Shown: positions 24,062-35,137, counted from the first letter of the stretch. The stretch: DNA of 64,000 bases from Fagopyrum homotropicum (GCA_033239125.1 BSWB01000005.1:102857994-102921993); one strand, 5' to 3'. Numbers and translations: made by a program. Notes: generated from the sequence alone by a model not told the origin.

Positions 24062-24431
24062 TCTTATATCTATTAAAGCAGAAGCCTTTATTGCCACGTG
24101 TCAACGCCATATTTCTCGAAGCCTAAAAAATTATTTTAAAAAGTGATTTCGAAATGTTAATATAAATTGGAAATTGATTTCTAAATTTTTTTAGAAATAT
24201 TTTAAATAAATATTTTATAAAAATAGTTTTTAAACTTTTACGGATTTTTTTTACCAAATCAATTTAAAAATATAATTAATTAGAAGAGATAAATACTTAA
24301 AAGAAAATTAAAAATCATAATAATTATAATTTTATTCTCCGGATTTTTATTATATAAAATATACATATAAATTTCTAAATATTAAATATTTATTAAAACT
24401 CAACCCGCACAAAGTGCGGGTAATACATTAG
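24062..24431 (+). mobile_element. Non-autonomous Helitron (370 bp)
   Basis: It starts TCTTATATCTATTAAAGCAG, the usual 5' end of plant Helitrons. It ends with the hairpin CCCGCAC-AAA-GTGCGGG (24404-24420) followed 7 bases later by the terminal TTAG (normally CTRR). It is inserted between A and T, as Helitrons are, and has no target duplication. No Rep/helicase coding; it would depend on an autonomous copy. Confidence 0.8.
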
Positions 24432-24942
24432 TTATTAGTTGATTGTTTGCACAATTTTGTTTATTATTAGTTGTTTGTTTGCATTATTTTACACAATAAA
24501 ATACCAAAAGTCTATTTTTTTAATCATTGTGCCATTTTCCCTTAGTAGTTTACTTGATTTTTTTTATTACCCTCAAACCTTAGCTTCCTTAGTTAAATAT
24601 TTTCCTTTTCGACCTAACATTATTAGAAATTACCAAAAAAATATTTTATTTAATTTATTTAATCTATTTAATCGTTTTGTGATTATATCTTACTCATAGA
24701 TAGTGTTATATTTGGTTAGCAAACTATTTTTCTTATAACAAATTTTCTTCCCTGTAACAAATTTTCTTCCTTAAAGATAAAATTGTGATTAAAGATAAGT
24801 CGTAGATTTTCCTCTCTTTTCACAAGTTTGTACCCTCTTTTACCTTGCTTTTTTTTTTTTTTGTGAAAACCAATTTTTAAAAATATCTATTTTAAGCAAC
24901 TCCAAAGTTTTTCATTTTCAAAAGTTTACTCTTAAAAACTTA
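24432..24942. other. AT-rich spacer between two Helitrons
   Basis: No gene. A small tandem repeat TAACAAATTTTCTTCC occurs twice near 24736-24771, and a T run lies at about 24849-24862. Confidence 0.45.
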
Positions 24943-25723
24943 CTAGTATAGTTCCCCGTGCTAAGGCACGTTATACTATCAAAATTTAATTGATAAATAT
25001 AAATTAATTGTTAAATTTATAAAACACTTTTACTGATTTTAAATAATTAATTTCAAGAAAAAAATAAAATAAAATTTTTATTATTAAATTAATTATAATT
25101 TTAGATAAACGATAAAAATAGACTAATTTTAGGTGATATTATGATTCCTAATTTTTTTGACTCTTATAAAATATAAAAATGTAAACATAAGGTAATATCA
25201 ATTAACTATTTTAAAAGATGACAAAGTGAGAATAAAGTTTTAAAAAATATTTTAAAAAAATATCAAAATTAAAATGTAAATGTTGAAATAGGAAACTTTT
25301 AAAAGTTCAATTTTAAATTTTTTTAGGTGATTCTAAATATGATCTTTGAAAAACAAAGAGATGTAACACTAATATTATTATAACTTATGCATTTGTTGAT
25401 TTAGTAAAAAATAATAATTAATTTATAAGGTAAAGTTAGAATAACTATATATTAAAGTTAAATTAGTAAATTATCTAATCATTTTATAAATAAAATTGAA
25501 AATATTTTAAAGATATCTTAAGAATATGTAGAAGATTGTGATAAAATTGAAAATGAAAACAATATATTTATTATCTATATTAGTGATTTTGTATTTATTA
25601 ATTAAATAGTAAAGTTATAAAAATGAAAATTAAGAGAAAATGACACGTGTCTCAAAGTTAATATGTGAATGACACGTGACACGAAACGCTTCTTCTTTAA
25701 TACACGTGTGTGTATAGTGTGGA
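24943..25723 (-). mobile_element. Non-autonomous Helitron, minus strand (781 bp)
   Basis: On the - strand the 5' end at 25723 starts TCCACACTATAC and soon reads TTAAAGAAGAAGCG, a typical Helitron start. The 3' end at 24943 shows the hairpin CGTGCCTTAGCACG and then GGGGAACTATACTAG, ending in CTAG. The junction bases are A on the 5' side and T on the 3' side. The interior is very AT-rich with no coding sequence. It lies in opposite orientation to the Helitron at 24062, and their 3' ends face each other. Confidence 0.8.
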
Positions 25724-25807
25724 TTCAGGATTGATAATCTTGTGTTCCTTCATTCCTTGTCACTATGGATCCCCTCTGGATTTGTTAAAAAATCTGTAAA
25801 AAAACAA

Positions 25808-26084
25808 TGTTGAGTGTGACAATGGCCCACAACGACAATATGATAACACATGAACCTAACATATAAGTTATAGGGTTACTCCTTATATTGCCAATTACTT
25901 TTACGATGGAATCCCGAAGGCTTGTATGCGTATGTTCACTCTGACGTGCAGGTCCGATCTGGGTCTAATTATCTTGTGTTTGGGTTGTGATAGTTATGTA
26001 TGTTATCCGCCCGTTTGGCTAAGCCGGTCTTAAGGTTATGTGTCAAGTGTCAGTTAGTCCAAGATAGTTGCACTTGAGGTGGAG
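25808..26084. repeat. Related repeat unit beside a MITE (277 bp)
   Basis: It starts TGTTGAGTGTGACAATGG and shares the next ~145 bp with the element at 26085 (ACAATATGATAACAC, AACCTAACATATAAGT, ACTCC..TATTGCC). The step between the two starts is 277 bp, so this looks like a tandemly placed, truncated relative. Confidence 0.7.
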
Positions 26085-26305
26085 TGTTGAGTGTAAAAAT
26101 GTCTCACATCGACAATATGATAACACGTGAACCTAACATATAAGTCATAGGGCTACTCCTCCTATTGTCAAATGGTTTTAGGATGGAACCCCGAAGACTT
26201 ATGTGTAGGTTGACTTTGGTGTGCAAATCCTCCACGTCTTAGACACTTATATATTAGGTTCGCGTATTATCATATTGTCGATGTGATACATCTTCACACT
26301 CAACA
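26085..26305. mobile_element. MITE with ~62-bp terminal inverted repeats (221 bp)
   Basis: The left end starts TGTTGAGTGTAAAAATG. The right end on the other strand starts TGTTGAGTGTGAAGATG. The arms agree for about 62 bp with few mismatches, including CACATCGACAATATGATAA. The outermost TGTTGA...TCAACA could also suggest a TRIM-like origin. A short remnant of the same sequence lies in an intron of the MEE59-like gene (59757-59800). Confidence 0.75.
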
Positions 26306-27240
26306 AGCAATTAAGGTTGGATTAATATTATCAAAAGTGGATTTTCCCCTCCCTTGTTCCTCGGTGTTCAAGGGGCTACTAGTTTGGTTCATAGACACTT
26401 GTGCATCCAACACTGCAACTCACTAACTTTTTTTATGGATCATGCCAATATATAAAAATTGAAGGATTTTACAGGTCAAAGACCATTTTTTAAAAGTAAT
26501 TGAGTTTTAAAATTAGTGTACGTAAAAATAAGAAACAAATGAGTCTTGTTTGATCATCCTTTATTGTTCTTTGAGTCTTTCTTCTTGTTTGTGTGTTCAA
26601 AACTTGTGTGTTGAATATATTAACGTGTGATAGAGCCCTACAACGTCTATACATGTTGATATTGGTGCCCTAAGACATTGATCCCACTTAAAGTATTGAT
26701 GCTCTCAAAACAATTAATCAAAGAAGCTTACAAGCAACAACTAGAGAGTGAGATCAAGAAATAAATACTTGTCAGTTTTTTTTTTTTTGAATTTTCACTA
26801 ACCTTAACTTGTTTAATTTTGTTTTTTGTTTGTATAAGCATATGTTTAGGGAAGAAAGTCCAACCAAATCAAGAGGATCCGAGATCTTTAACCTCCTAAA
26901 AGATAGGAAGGATTGTCTAGCCATTATGTCTAAGAATGGACAAATTTGCATCATGTTAAAAGCATTGTAACCACGAGTTTGCTAGTCCCAACAAGAGTAG
27001 AAATGTAGAAATCAGGTTTGGTAGTTGATTTGGGTGTAGGTACCTGTAATACATCAGTTAAACTGCATGCAATATAACAGTAAGGGTCAGAAATTTCATA
27101 CCAAAAAAAAAATCATGACAAACCCCCTTTGTGATTTTGCAATTTCTGAATTATGATTATTATATAATAAGTTTTGACCTTCTTATTATAAGATAATCTT
27201 TGACCTTATAAAATTCGATTTATTATTTATATTATTCTAT
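26306..27240. other. Intergenic DNA, no gene recognised
   Basis: AT-rich sequence with a T run near 26777-26788. A 60-codon - strand frame at 26772-26954 has no known motif. Palindromic AT-rich pieces begin near 27160 and lead into the organelle-like segment. Confidence 0.4.
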
Positions 27241-27537
27241 TTCTACCTAGAATAAGATAAGTTTTTACCTTCTTATCTTATTCTAGATAGAAATAGAAAG
27301 AGATAGACTAGAAACGAGATCTCTTATGTCAAGGACACAAAAGAGACATTAACTGAATGTAATTGGGATTTGGATGGAATATAATGAAATAGAGGCACTT
27401 TGAGGTTCCCTATGAAATGCGGCATGGAAAGGAGCCGCTACAAAGAAGTTGCGGGAGTTACGAAGGAAGCTTCGAGCTCATATTGGTCATGGGTTTAGAA
27501 CAGGAATTTAACTCTATGAGATCAAATCCCCCGTTGT

Positions 27538-27610
27538 TCCTCAGTAGCTCAGTGGTAGAGCGGTCGGCTGTTAACTGACTGGTCGTAGGTTTCGAATCCT
27601 ACTTGGAGAG
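27538..27610 (+). tRNA. trnN-GUU: Plastid-type tRNA-Asn (GUU), decayed nuclear copy
   Basis: The sequence runs TCCTCAGTAGCTCAGTGG, then the anticodon region CTGTTAACT and the T arm GGTTTCGAATCC. Compared with the plastid gene (recalled), the T arm has one extra T, and the acceptor stem reads TTGGAGAG instead of TTGGGGAG, which breaks one pair. It is best read as a nuclear pseudogene of organelle origin. Confidence 0.85.
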
Positions 27611-27909
27611 ATTTTATTCGTTCTGAATTAAAGAATTCAGAATAAGAATGAAAGGGCTCGCTTTGACCGTTAAGAGTACAAAAACAAATTCATCTCAATT
27701 TGAAAATGGATAGATAATAATACAAAAAAGAATATCTGAAAAGATAAAGAAAGAACATAGAAAATAGATATAACGATAATAATATCTAAGAAGTGGTCTA
27801 GAATTTTTTTATTTTTAATTTATTGTTACTTGGATTGTTAGTTGATCGGTTTTTTCTTAGAAAACTTTCTTCTTTTTTTTTGATCTCGATTGTATTTTAT
27901 ACTCTTTTG

Positions 27910-27946
27910 GGGTTGCTAACTCAACGGTAGAGTACTCGGCTTTTAA
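27910..27946 (+). tRNA. trnK-UUU: trnK-UUU 5' exon fragment (plastid origin)
   Basis: GGGTTGCTAACTCAACGG through CGGCTTTTAA is the 37-nt 5' exon of plastid trnK. It is followed by GTGC and TCTTTTACACAT, the start of its group II intron (the matK-containing one). The intron is cut at 27969 by the copia LTR, and no matK or 3' exon follows, so the gene is a fragment. Confidence 0.8.
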
Positions 27947-27969
27947 GTGCAGCTAGGGTCTTTTACACA

Positions 27970-28999
27970 TGAGCAGAGTCAAGATCGGAATCTCTTTCCT
28001 TAATTCTAAAAATACCCCGCATTACGACGGTTACTGGTGTTTAAGAATCCCAGGATACAACTGTTGTTCGAATCCGTTCTTCATAATAGAACCGGAAGCC
28101 TACGAACCAGTAGTGCGTTGCACTCTTGAGATAAAAAAAGTTTGCAAGCTTGAAGAGAGAGAAGAGAGCAGATTGAAGGTGTGATTGAAATGAGAGGAAG
28201 AGCTCTCTATTTATAGGAGTTGGAGGAGATGTATTGGACTATGGGCTTCGGAGCCCATTGACCAACCCAAAAACGGAGCCAATAGGATGCTGACACTTGC
28301 CCCATTTTGGAGTTGTCACTTGCCCAATTTCAGAGTCGAAACTTGCCCCAATTCGGAGCTGACACTTGCCCAACAACCCTTGATTTTCGGATCTGTTAGA
28401 TTGGGTAATTTGACTGATCCGATGGGCCTGTAGATCCGATCCGTCGATCCGTTTGCACATATGGGCTTGACCCAAGGCCTTCCTCATCTGGACTGTTGAA
28501 CTTCGAATTGGGTCGGCCTAAAAATAATATAGGTGGCCAGCCCATATTATAATTAGGTCCACCCGTGGCACGGCACGACACGACCACGGCCACGAGCTCG
28601 GCTCGGCGCGTGCACCCGTGTGGTGGTTTGCCTACGCCGTTCTCCCATTGAAAACGGGTAGTGACCCAAGGCCACATGCCTTAGAGAAAACTTGCCCTAT
28701 ATATCCCATTGTTTCTCCCTCCATATAGTCGATGTGGGAAGCACACAATTTTGACTATTTTCCCAAGTTATTGCCTATTACGCAACCAACTTTGGGCATT
28801 CATTTCTCATTCAAACGGAACTCAAATTTTATGTATGAATATACCACGAGCAAGAGCTCGCGGAGATGAAGTAAACGCTCCCACTTTCCAGTGTTGATAA
28901 TGGCCGGATCCCACCGGAAATGTGCTTGGAAAAGTGTCCGGCGCACACATGTGTTAAAACATGTTTTTATTCATTCTTTTCATTAAATTAGTTCCAACA
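27970..28999 (-). repeat. Copia-2 3' LTR (1030 bp)
   Basis: The right border is clear: on the - strand the purine tract CATGTGGGAGAT (29000-29011) is followed by TGTTGGAAC. The left border is set where plastid trnK intron similarity ends (TTTACACA|TGAGC). About 310 bp at the right side (28690-28999) recur at 58609-58919. The part with CTCGGCTCGGCGCG and GCCTACGCCGTT is also found in the leader tandem repeats. Confidence 0.75.
28207..28215 (-). promoter_or_regulatory. TATA box of the Copia-2 LTR
   Basis: On the - strand TATAAATAG is followed by AGAGCTCTTCC, a normal plant core promoter shape. It would start transcription leftward in the 3' LTR. The remaining 5' LTR copy on the right lacks this region. 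Confidence 0.6.
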
Positions 29000-29573
29000 A
29001 TCTCCCACATGAATAGAAATTCTAAACATATGCTTCTCTACTTTTAGACAGACAGAATTCTCAAGAGTACAGTCAAAAAATCACTGCATCTGGACTGGTG
29101 CCATGTTTCATGCTTGAACCGTCCGTAGTGAATAGCTATCGGATTTACTCGACCAGGTAGTGACTATGATGTCTTGAACCACCCGGGCTTTTATGTCAAT
29201 CGAGACAACAACTATCACACAATTTCATTTTCTCGCAGAACGTTTGGTTCTCTAGTTGTGTTCATTTTGGCCTTGAACATCCCTGGTTTATTCATGAGTG
29301 AATTTGGAGAATTTAGCCTCACCTTATTCTCCTAGACACGGCCCCATGTCACACTCACAAGGTGATTGGCCAAAAAGAGTATCCTTCATACTCCCCATTT
29401 GTTTCAAGGCGATGGAATCATTAAAAGCCAAGCTTAACCTTAACTCATACAATTTGCACTGCTATCATCCTTAGGAACTAGGTAGAGATAGTGCTCCACT
29501 TGATTCAACTTGGTTAGGTTTTCCCCTTGAACCTACATCATGAGATCTCCAGTCACGTAGGTAGGGTTGTCCT
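28999..29573 (-). other. Copia-2 region between pol stop and 3' LTR
   Basis: About 570 bp without coding signal, beginning after the pol stop and ending with the polypurine tract CATGTGGGAGAT next to the LTR. Such a spacer is usual in some plant copia groups. Confidence 0.6.
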
Positions 29574-30122
29574 TCAAGCATCCTCTTTCGTAATAGGCTT
29601 TAAACCCATTCCTTTTGATGATTTTAAAACTTGATCTCTTGACAAACCCTTAGTGAATGGATCTGCTAGGTTGTCAACTGATTTGATATAGTCTACCGAG
29701 ACTATACCTGTTGAGATCAGTTTTCTAATGGACTTATGTCGTCGTCTAATATGACGTGACTTTCCATTGTATAAAACGCTTAGTGCCCGAGCTATAGCCG
29801 ATTGACTATCACAGTGTACACATAATGCCGACACTGGCTTTTCCCACATCGGAATATCTTTCAAGAAGTTCTGAATCCACTCAACTTCTTCTGCTGCTTT
29901 GTCTAACGCAATGAACTCAGACTCCATTGTGGATCTAGCCAATAACGTCTGTTTGGAAGATTTCCAAGATACTGCCGCACCACCAAGTGTAAACACATAT
30001 CCACTTGTGGATTTTGAGTTTCTAGAGTCGGATATCCAGTTTGCGTCACTGTATCCTTCTAGAACTGCAGGTTGGTTTCCATAGTGCAGCCCATAACTTT
30101 GAGTATAACGTAGATAGTTCAA
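29574..30122 (-). pseudogene. Copia-2 RNase H domain
   Basis: The best kept part of Copia-2: a frame of 182 residues with GYSDANWISDSRNSKSTSGY, WKSSKQTLLARSTMESEF and a CDSQSAIA block, the complete copia RNase H signature, then KSVDNLADPFTKGL at the end of pol. It ends at a stop at 29574. Its link to the reverse transcriptase upstream is broken by a stop and frameshift near 30125, so the polyprotein cannot be made whole. Confidence 0.85.
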
Positions 30123-30130
30123 TACTCTAG

Positions 30131-31149
30131 TTATCCCTTTCCAGTGTTTATGCCCTGGTTACTTGTATAACGACTTAGTACATTGACTGAGTGCGCCAAG
30201 TCAGGGCGTGTACAATTGGTTAAGTACATAAGACTCCCAATTACACGTGTATACTCAAGTTGTGACACTGAGTCCCCTACATTTTTGGTCAGGTGGAGTT
30301 GAGGATCCACAGGAGTCTTAGTTGTTCCACTCAAGTAGTTCTTAAACCTCTCAAGGATCTTTTCAACATAATGAGCTTGGGACAGGGTAATGCCTTCGGA
30401 CAGTCTAGTGATTTTAATCCCTAGAATAACGTCTGTTAATCCCATATCTTTCATGTCAAACTGACCCCTAAGTAAATTCTTAGTTCGTTTGATCATGTCT
30501 TTGTTGCTTCCAATGATAAGCATATCATCGACATATAGACATAGCAAGACATAAACCGTAGGAGTATTCTTGATATATATATGCACTTGTCTCTTTCATT
30601 AATGCTGAAACCATTCGACATCATTACGTTGTCAAATTTTTCATGCCACTGCTTAGGAGCTTGTTTGAGTCCATAAAGGGACTTTACAAGTCTACACACC
30701 TTGTGTTCTTGTCCAGACACAACATACCCTTCAGGTTGTTTTATGTAGATCTCCTCTTCTAAATCTCCGTTTAAAAAGACAGTTTTTGCATCCATTTGAT
30801 GGATTTCTAGGTTTCGTAATGCCGCTATTGCTATTAGCATTCTTATATAAGTTATTCTCGTAACGGGAGAATAGGTGTCAAAGAAATCCAACCCTTCTTT
30901 TTATCGAAATCCTTACACCACAAGCCTAGCCTTGTACTTCTCGATTGAGCCATCGGTTTTCAATTTGGTTTTGAAAATCCATTTGCACCCAAGTGCTTTA
31001 CACCCTCGTGATAAGTCAACTAACTCCCATGTATGGTTTTGCATAATGGAGTCGATCTCACTTTTGACTGCTTCCTTCCATGAAGGTGCGTCAGGTGTAG
31101 ACATGGCTTTTGTGTAACTTCTTGGTTCTTTCTCCATGAGAAATGCCAT
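30131..31149 (-). pseudogene. Copia-2 reverse transcriptase
   Basis: Three overlapping frames (30913-31149, 30493-30891 and 30131-30586) cover the RVT_2 domain in order: GCKWIFKTK, FFDTYSPVTRITYIR, MDAKTVFLNGDLEEEIY, LVKSLYGLKQAPKQW, then the intact catalytic LYVDDMLIIGS and the IGSLMYLTNCTRPD block. A stop after KARLVV and a frame change near 30575 interrupt it. The active-site aspartates remain. Confidence 0.88.
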
Positions 31150-31156
31150 TATGAAG

Positions 31157-32198
31157 TCATCCCCAAACGATGTTTCCGTTTGAGTTATTTTGCTTCTTCG
31201 AGGTTCTTCCTCCCTCGACTATTTCATTTCTAGAAGTGTCTTCTTCCCTTTGTTCACGAGTTTGTTTTGGATTTTCTTTATCCATACACGGAAACACGTT
31301 TTCAAAGAAAGAAGCATTCCTAGATTCCATTATTGTATTAACATGTATATCTATATCTGATTTATGTACCAGAAATCGATAAGCACTACTGTTGTGTGCA
31401 TATCCTATGAAAATACAATCAATGGTTTTAGGTCCGATGGTGACCTTTTTAGGAGGTGGTACAACCACTTTTGCTAGGCACCCCCACACTTTGAGGTATT
31501 TGTACGATGGTACTTTACCTTTTCAAAGTTTATATGGCGTTTTGACAGTCATCTTATGCGGTATTTTGTTGAGGATGTAATTGATAGTAAGCAATGCTTC
31601 CCCTCACATGTTCTGGGGCAACCCAGAATCCTGCAATAGAGCATTCATCATCTCTTTCAGAGTTCGGTTCTTTCGTTCCGCAACTCCATTAGATTCAGGT
31701 GAATAGGGAGAAGTTATTTGATGAACTATCCCGTGTTCTCTACAGAACGCGTTGAAAGGTTCATCGTACTCGCCTCCTCTATCACTTCCTACGACTTTGA
31801 TTGTCTTACTAAGTTGGTTTTCAACTTCCAACTTGTATTCCTTGAATTTTTCCAAGGCCTCATCTTTGCTTCTTAGCAAGTAGATATAACAATATCTTGT
31901 ACAGTCGTCAATAAATGTGACGAAGTACTTTTTACCTCCTCTAGTTTGTATAAACTTCAGATCACACAAATCACTGTGAAATTAAGCATAGATGTTCCGT
32001 GGTTCTCTCCACTTGTGGAGATGGCGTTTTTGTGAGTTTTTCCTGTACGCAAACTTCACATTTGTTTTTGTTTAATTTGCATTTTGGAATTAGGTTTGAA
32101 TTCATCAGTCTTTGAATAGACTTATAATTTACATGTCCTAATCGTTCATGCCAAATATTGAAAGACTCAACAACATAAGCAATAGGAAGTTTATTCAT
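31157..32198 (-). pseudogene. Copia-2 integrase
   Basis: The N-terminal zinc part is at 31971-32198 (WHERLGHVNYKSIQRL with a C-x2-C in CEVCVQ). The core at 31604-31969 has TFIDDCTRYCYIY, GSDRGGEYDE (the usual SDNGGEF is changed to SDRGGEY) and SPESNGVAERKNRT with the catalytic Glu. The downstream part at 31157-31489 has WGCLAKV and FIGYAHNSSAYRF. The frame is broken between these parts. Confidence 0.85.
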
Positions 32199-32204
32199 TG
32201 AAAC

Positions 32205-33124
32205 TTATTTGGTTATAACGTTTGGGATGACTGTCAATACACACATTTTGAACAGTCCATCCTTTTGATACCCCTTGCCTACATAAATCCCACGTTTAGT
32301 GAGAGTTAGCTGATCGGATCCTACTTTGATGTCAAATCCGTTCTTGCTCAACAAAGATCCAGAAATCAAGTTCTTCCGGATATCTGGCACGTGCTTGACA
32401 TTGTTGAGAGTCAGCTCTTTCTCAGAAGTTATTTTCAGCACTATCTTGCCATGGCCTTCGACCTTTGATGTGGACGAATTCCCCATAAACAGGTGCTCGT
32501 CCTGCTTATTCTTCTAATAGGTGGAAACATTCCCTTGTCAGAATAGATGTGGCGGGTAACACTAGTGTCATACCACCACTCCATCGGGTTGCTCCCGACC
32601 ATGTTCACTTTAAACGTCACAGCAGTCATTTCAACCACTTTCAGATCACCTTCAGTTACTTGGGCTTGAGCTTGAGCTTTGCCCTTGCCTTTGCGTGGGT
32701 AGCCCTTGTTCCGATATTCATCGGACTTGTGACCCATTTTACAACAAGCGTGACACTTGCCGGCGAACTTCTTTTCAAGGGTAACCCAGAGTTCCCTAGA
32801 AGTTTCAACCAATATCTACACTTCGTACAACGAGTCAGACAGGCCGCTTAGAATCCACCCTTTGCACACATAGTCAATGTTCAGATAAGTTTGGAGTTCC
32901 TCCACATTTGCGGGTTTACCCTCGGTCACATATCTGTCGAGTTTGTGTATGGTTAAGAAGAGTAGCATCTTCTGTTGCCAGGTCTTGAAATCAGTTCCAT
33001 AGAACTTGTTTGGTAGAAATTCTACGCTCGGAGAGCCAGACATTGGTACTGTCTGAGGGACAGGTCGTTGACCAGACTGTACACCACTTGGAAGTGGATA
33101 AGTCCCGGTTCGTGGGTTCGGCAA
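32205..33124 (-). pseudogene. Copia-2 gag, nucleocapsid and protease remnants
   Basis: Gag at 32816-33124 shows FYGTDFKTWQQKMLLFLTI, a usual start of plant copia gag. The zinc knuckle at about 32740 reads C-H-A-C-C-K-M-G-H-K-S-D-E-Y: the last cysteine is now tyrosine. The protease active site near 32570 reads W-Y-D-T-S where D-T-G is expected. The frame 32205-32486 carries the LNNVKHVPDIRKNLIS block that follows the protease. Stops and frameshifts lie between all parts. Confidence 0.8.
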
Positions 33125-34447
33125 CTTAGCCGATGATAGACCACTCCCAAATTGAAAATGAGTGTCTGCTCAACCCTATTTGAAGCATCACTAAGGAGCC
33201 CCAGGATACTTCCATCATCGGAAGTGTTCGCACCGTCGGTAGTTTCTTTTGTGTTATGAACCATTTCAGTTACATGGAAACAACCACGGTCAGTATTTCA
33301 ATTTTTTGATCGGAAATCGAAACTCAAAAACCGAGTTTTGATTTTTTGGGTATAAGTCCGTACAAGAACAGACTTGTCTTCGATTTAATATTTTAATCGA
33401 ATTCAAGTTTGAAAAACAAAATCGTTTTTTGTTTTTAAAATGAATTTTGAAAACTGAATTTAATTTGAAATTTAATTTTTAAAATAATTCCGGTATGTAA
33501 CCCGGTTTGACTATTCCGGCGCCTTATCTGCAAAACTTAAAGGCAAGGCAAGGCACGAGGTCAGCTCGGCTCAGCGCGCGCGTGGTGGTTTGCCTACGCC
33601 GTTTCCCATTGAAAATGGGTGTCTGCTCAACCCTATTTGCAACATCACTAAGGAGCCTCAGGATACTTCCATCATCGGAAGTGTTCGCATCGTCGGTAGT
33701 TTCTTTTGTGTTATGAACCATTTCAGTTACACGGAAACAACCACGGTCAGTATTTCCATTTTTTGATTAGAAATCGAAACTCAAAAACCGAGTTTTGATT
33801 TTTTGGGTATAAGTCCGTACAAGAACATACTTGTTTTCGATTTAATATTTAAATCGAATGCAGGTTTGAAAAACAAAATCATTTTTTGTTTTTAAAATGA
33901 ATTTTGAAAACTGAATTTAATTTGAAATTCAATTTTTAAAATAATTCCGGTATGTTACCCGGTTTGACTATTCCGGCGCCTTATCTGCAACACTTAAAGG
34001 CAAGACAAGGCACGAGCTCGGCTCGGCTCGGCGCGCGCGTGGTGGTTTGCCTACGCCGTTCCCCCATTGAAAATGGGTGTCTACTCAACCCTATTTGCAG
34101 CATCACTAAGGAGCCTCATGATACTTTCATCATCGGAAGTGTTCGCATTGTCGGTAGTTTCTTTTGTGTTATGAACCATTTCAGTTACACGGAAACAACC
34201 ACGGTCAGTATTTCAATTTTTTGATCGTAAATCGAAACTCAAAAACCGAGTTCTGATTTTTCGGGTATAAGTCCGTACAAAAACAGACTTGTTTTCGATA
34301 TAATATTTAAATCGAATTCACGTTTGAAAAACAAAATCGTTTTTTGTTTTTAAAATGAATTTTGAAAACTAAATTTAATTTGAAATTCAATTTTTAAAAT
34401 AATTCCGGTATGTAACCCGGTTTGACTATTCCGGCGCCTTATCTACA
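33125..34447 (-). repeat. ~459-bp tandem repeat in the Copia-2 leader, left part
   Basis: The landmark CATTGAAAATGGGTGTCTGC (first copy slightly changed) occurs at about 33146, 33607 and 34066, giving steps of 461 and 459 bp. Each unit holds CACTAAGGAGCC, CCATCATCGGAAGTG, AACAACCACGGTCAGT, CCGAGTTTTGATTTTT and TTCCGGTATGT. Copies differ by scattered substitutions. The array resumes right of the two gypsy insertions. Confidence 0.9.
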
Positions 34448-34540
34448 ATGTAACACCCCAAATTTTTGGCTCATTTGCGATATTTATTTTTCCTGATTTT
34501 ATCAATATTTTAAATAGCCTAAATATTTTTATGAGTATCT

Positions 34541-34646
34541 ATATATATATGGGCTAATTAGGTAACTAGGCATTTTTAAGAATAGGATTAGTAAGTAAGC
34601 CTTTTTAGGTTTTTAGTTTAGTAAATATACCCCAAATTTTTTTTAA
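34541..34646. repeat. Left arm of inverted repeat around the MGST3 copy
   Basis: TATATATATATGGGC, ACTAGGCATTTTTAAGAATA, then TTTAGTAAATATACCCCA. The same order, on the other strand, is found at 45845-45935. It has an internal partial duplication (GGCATTTTTA and GCCTTTTTAGG). It may be the terminal repeat of a DNA transposon that carried the MGST3 segment. Confidence 0.5.
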
Positions 34647-35137
34647 CCGTGAAACCCTAACTCTCCTTACTCTCCTCTCCTCTTCCCTCTCTGGTAGCCG
34701 TAACTTGCAAACAACTCAGAATAAAATCTCTCTTCTCACCTCTTTCTCGTTCATCACCAGTCTTTCACGTTCGATGATGATGCTCGTCTTTCCCCTCTTG
34801 TTCCTTGAATCCTCTTTTTTCTTCTCAATAATATCTAGATCTGGATCTGGATTGGGAGTCGAATTGAAGGTTAGGGAAGTGGATCTGGACATTCGTCATC
34901 AGCCATGGCAGTATATCGCTTTCTCCCTCTTTTCTCATCCTTATACTTTTTTTGGTATGAATTTTAGTTTACACTTATACTCATTCTACAGACTACAGTA
35001 AGTGATTGCTGCTTCTACAGGCTTTCATTAATTTGTTTCTGCATATGAATTAATTTGTTTTGGAACATTGTTGAGGTAATGAGGTGTGATCTTCTGTTTT
35101 TTTTTTGTAAGATTCACCGTACGCCATATGTTTGTCA

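Larger units (their letters stand above)
27240..27969 (+). other. Organelle-derived insertion (plastid-type DNA, NUPT)
   Basis: The segment contains a plastid-type tRNA-Asn gene with the upstream CCCCGTTGTTCC context, and the 5' exon plus first bases of the group II intron of plastid trnK-UUU. In a standard plastid genome trnN is in the inverted repeat and trnK in the large single-copy region, so the two are not neighbours. A 15-bp hairpin (CTAGAATAAGATAAG and its complement, about 27246-27283) is typical of plastid spacers. Plastid resemblance stops at 27969, where the copia LTR starts. It may have come directly from the plastid or through plastid DNA in the mitochondrion. The left border is uncertain. 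Confidence 0.7.

Noticed and set aside
27538..27610. Functional nuclear tRNA-Asn
   Set aside because: It has the plastid sequence, not the nuclear one, an extra base in the T arm, a broken acceptor pair, and plastid-type flanks.
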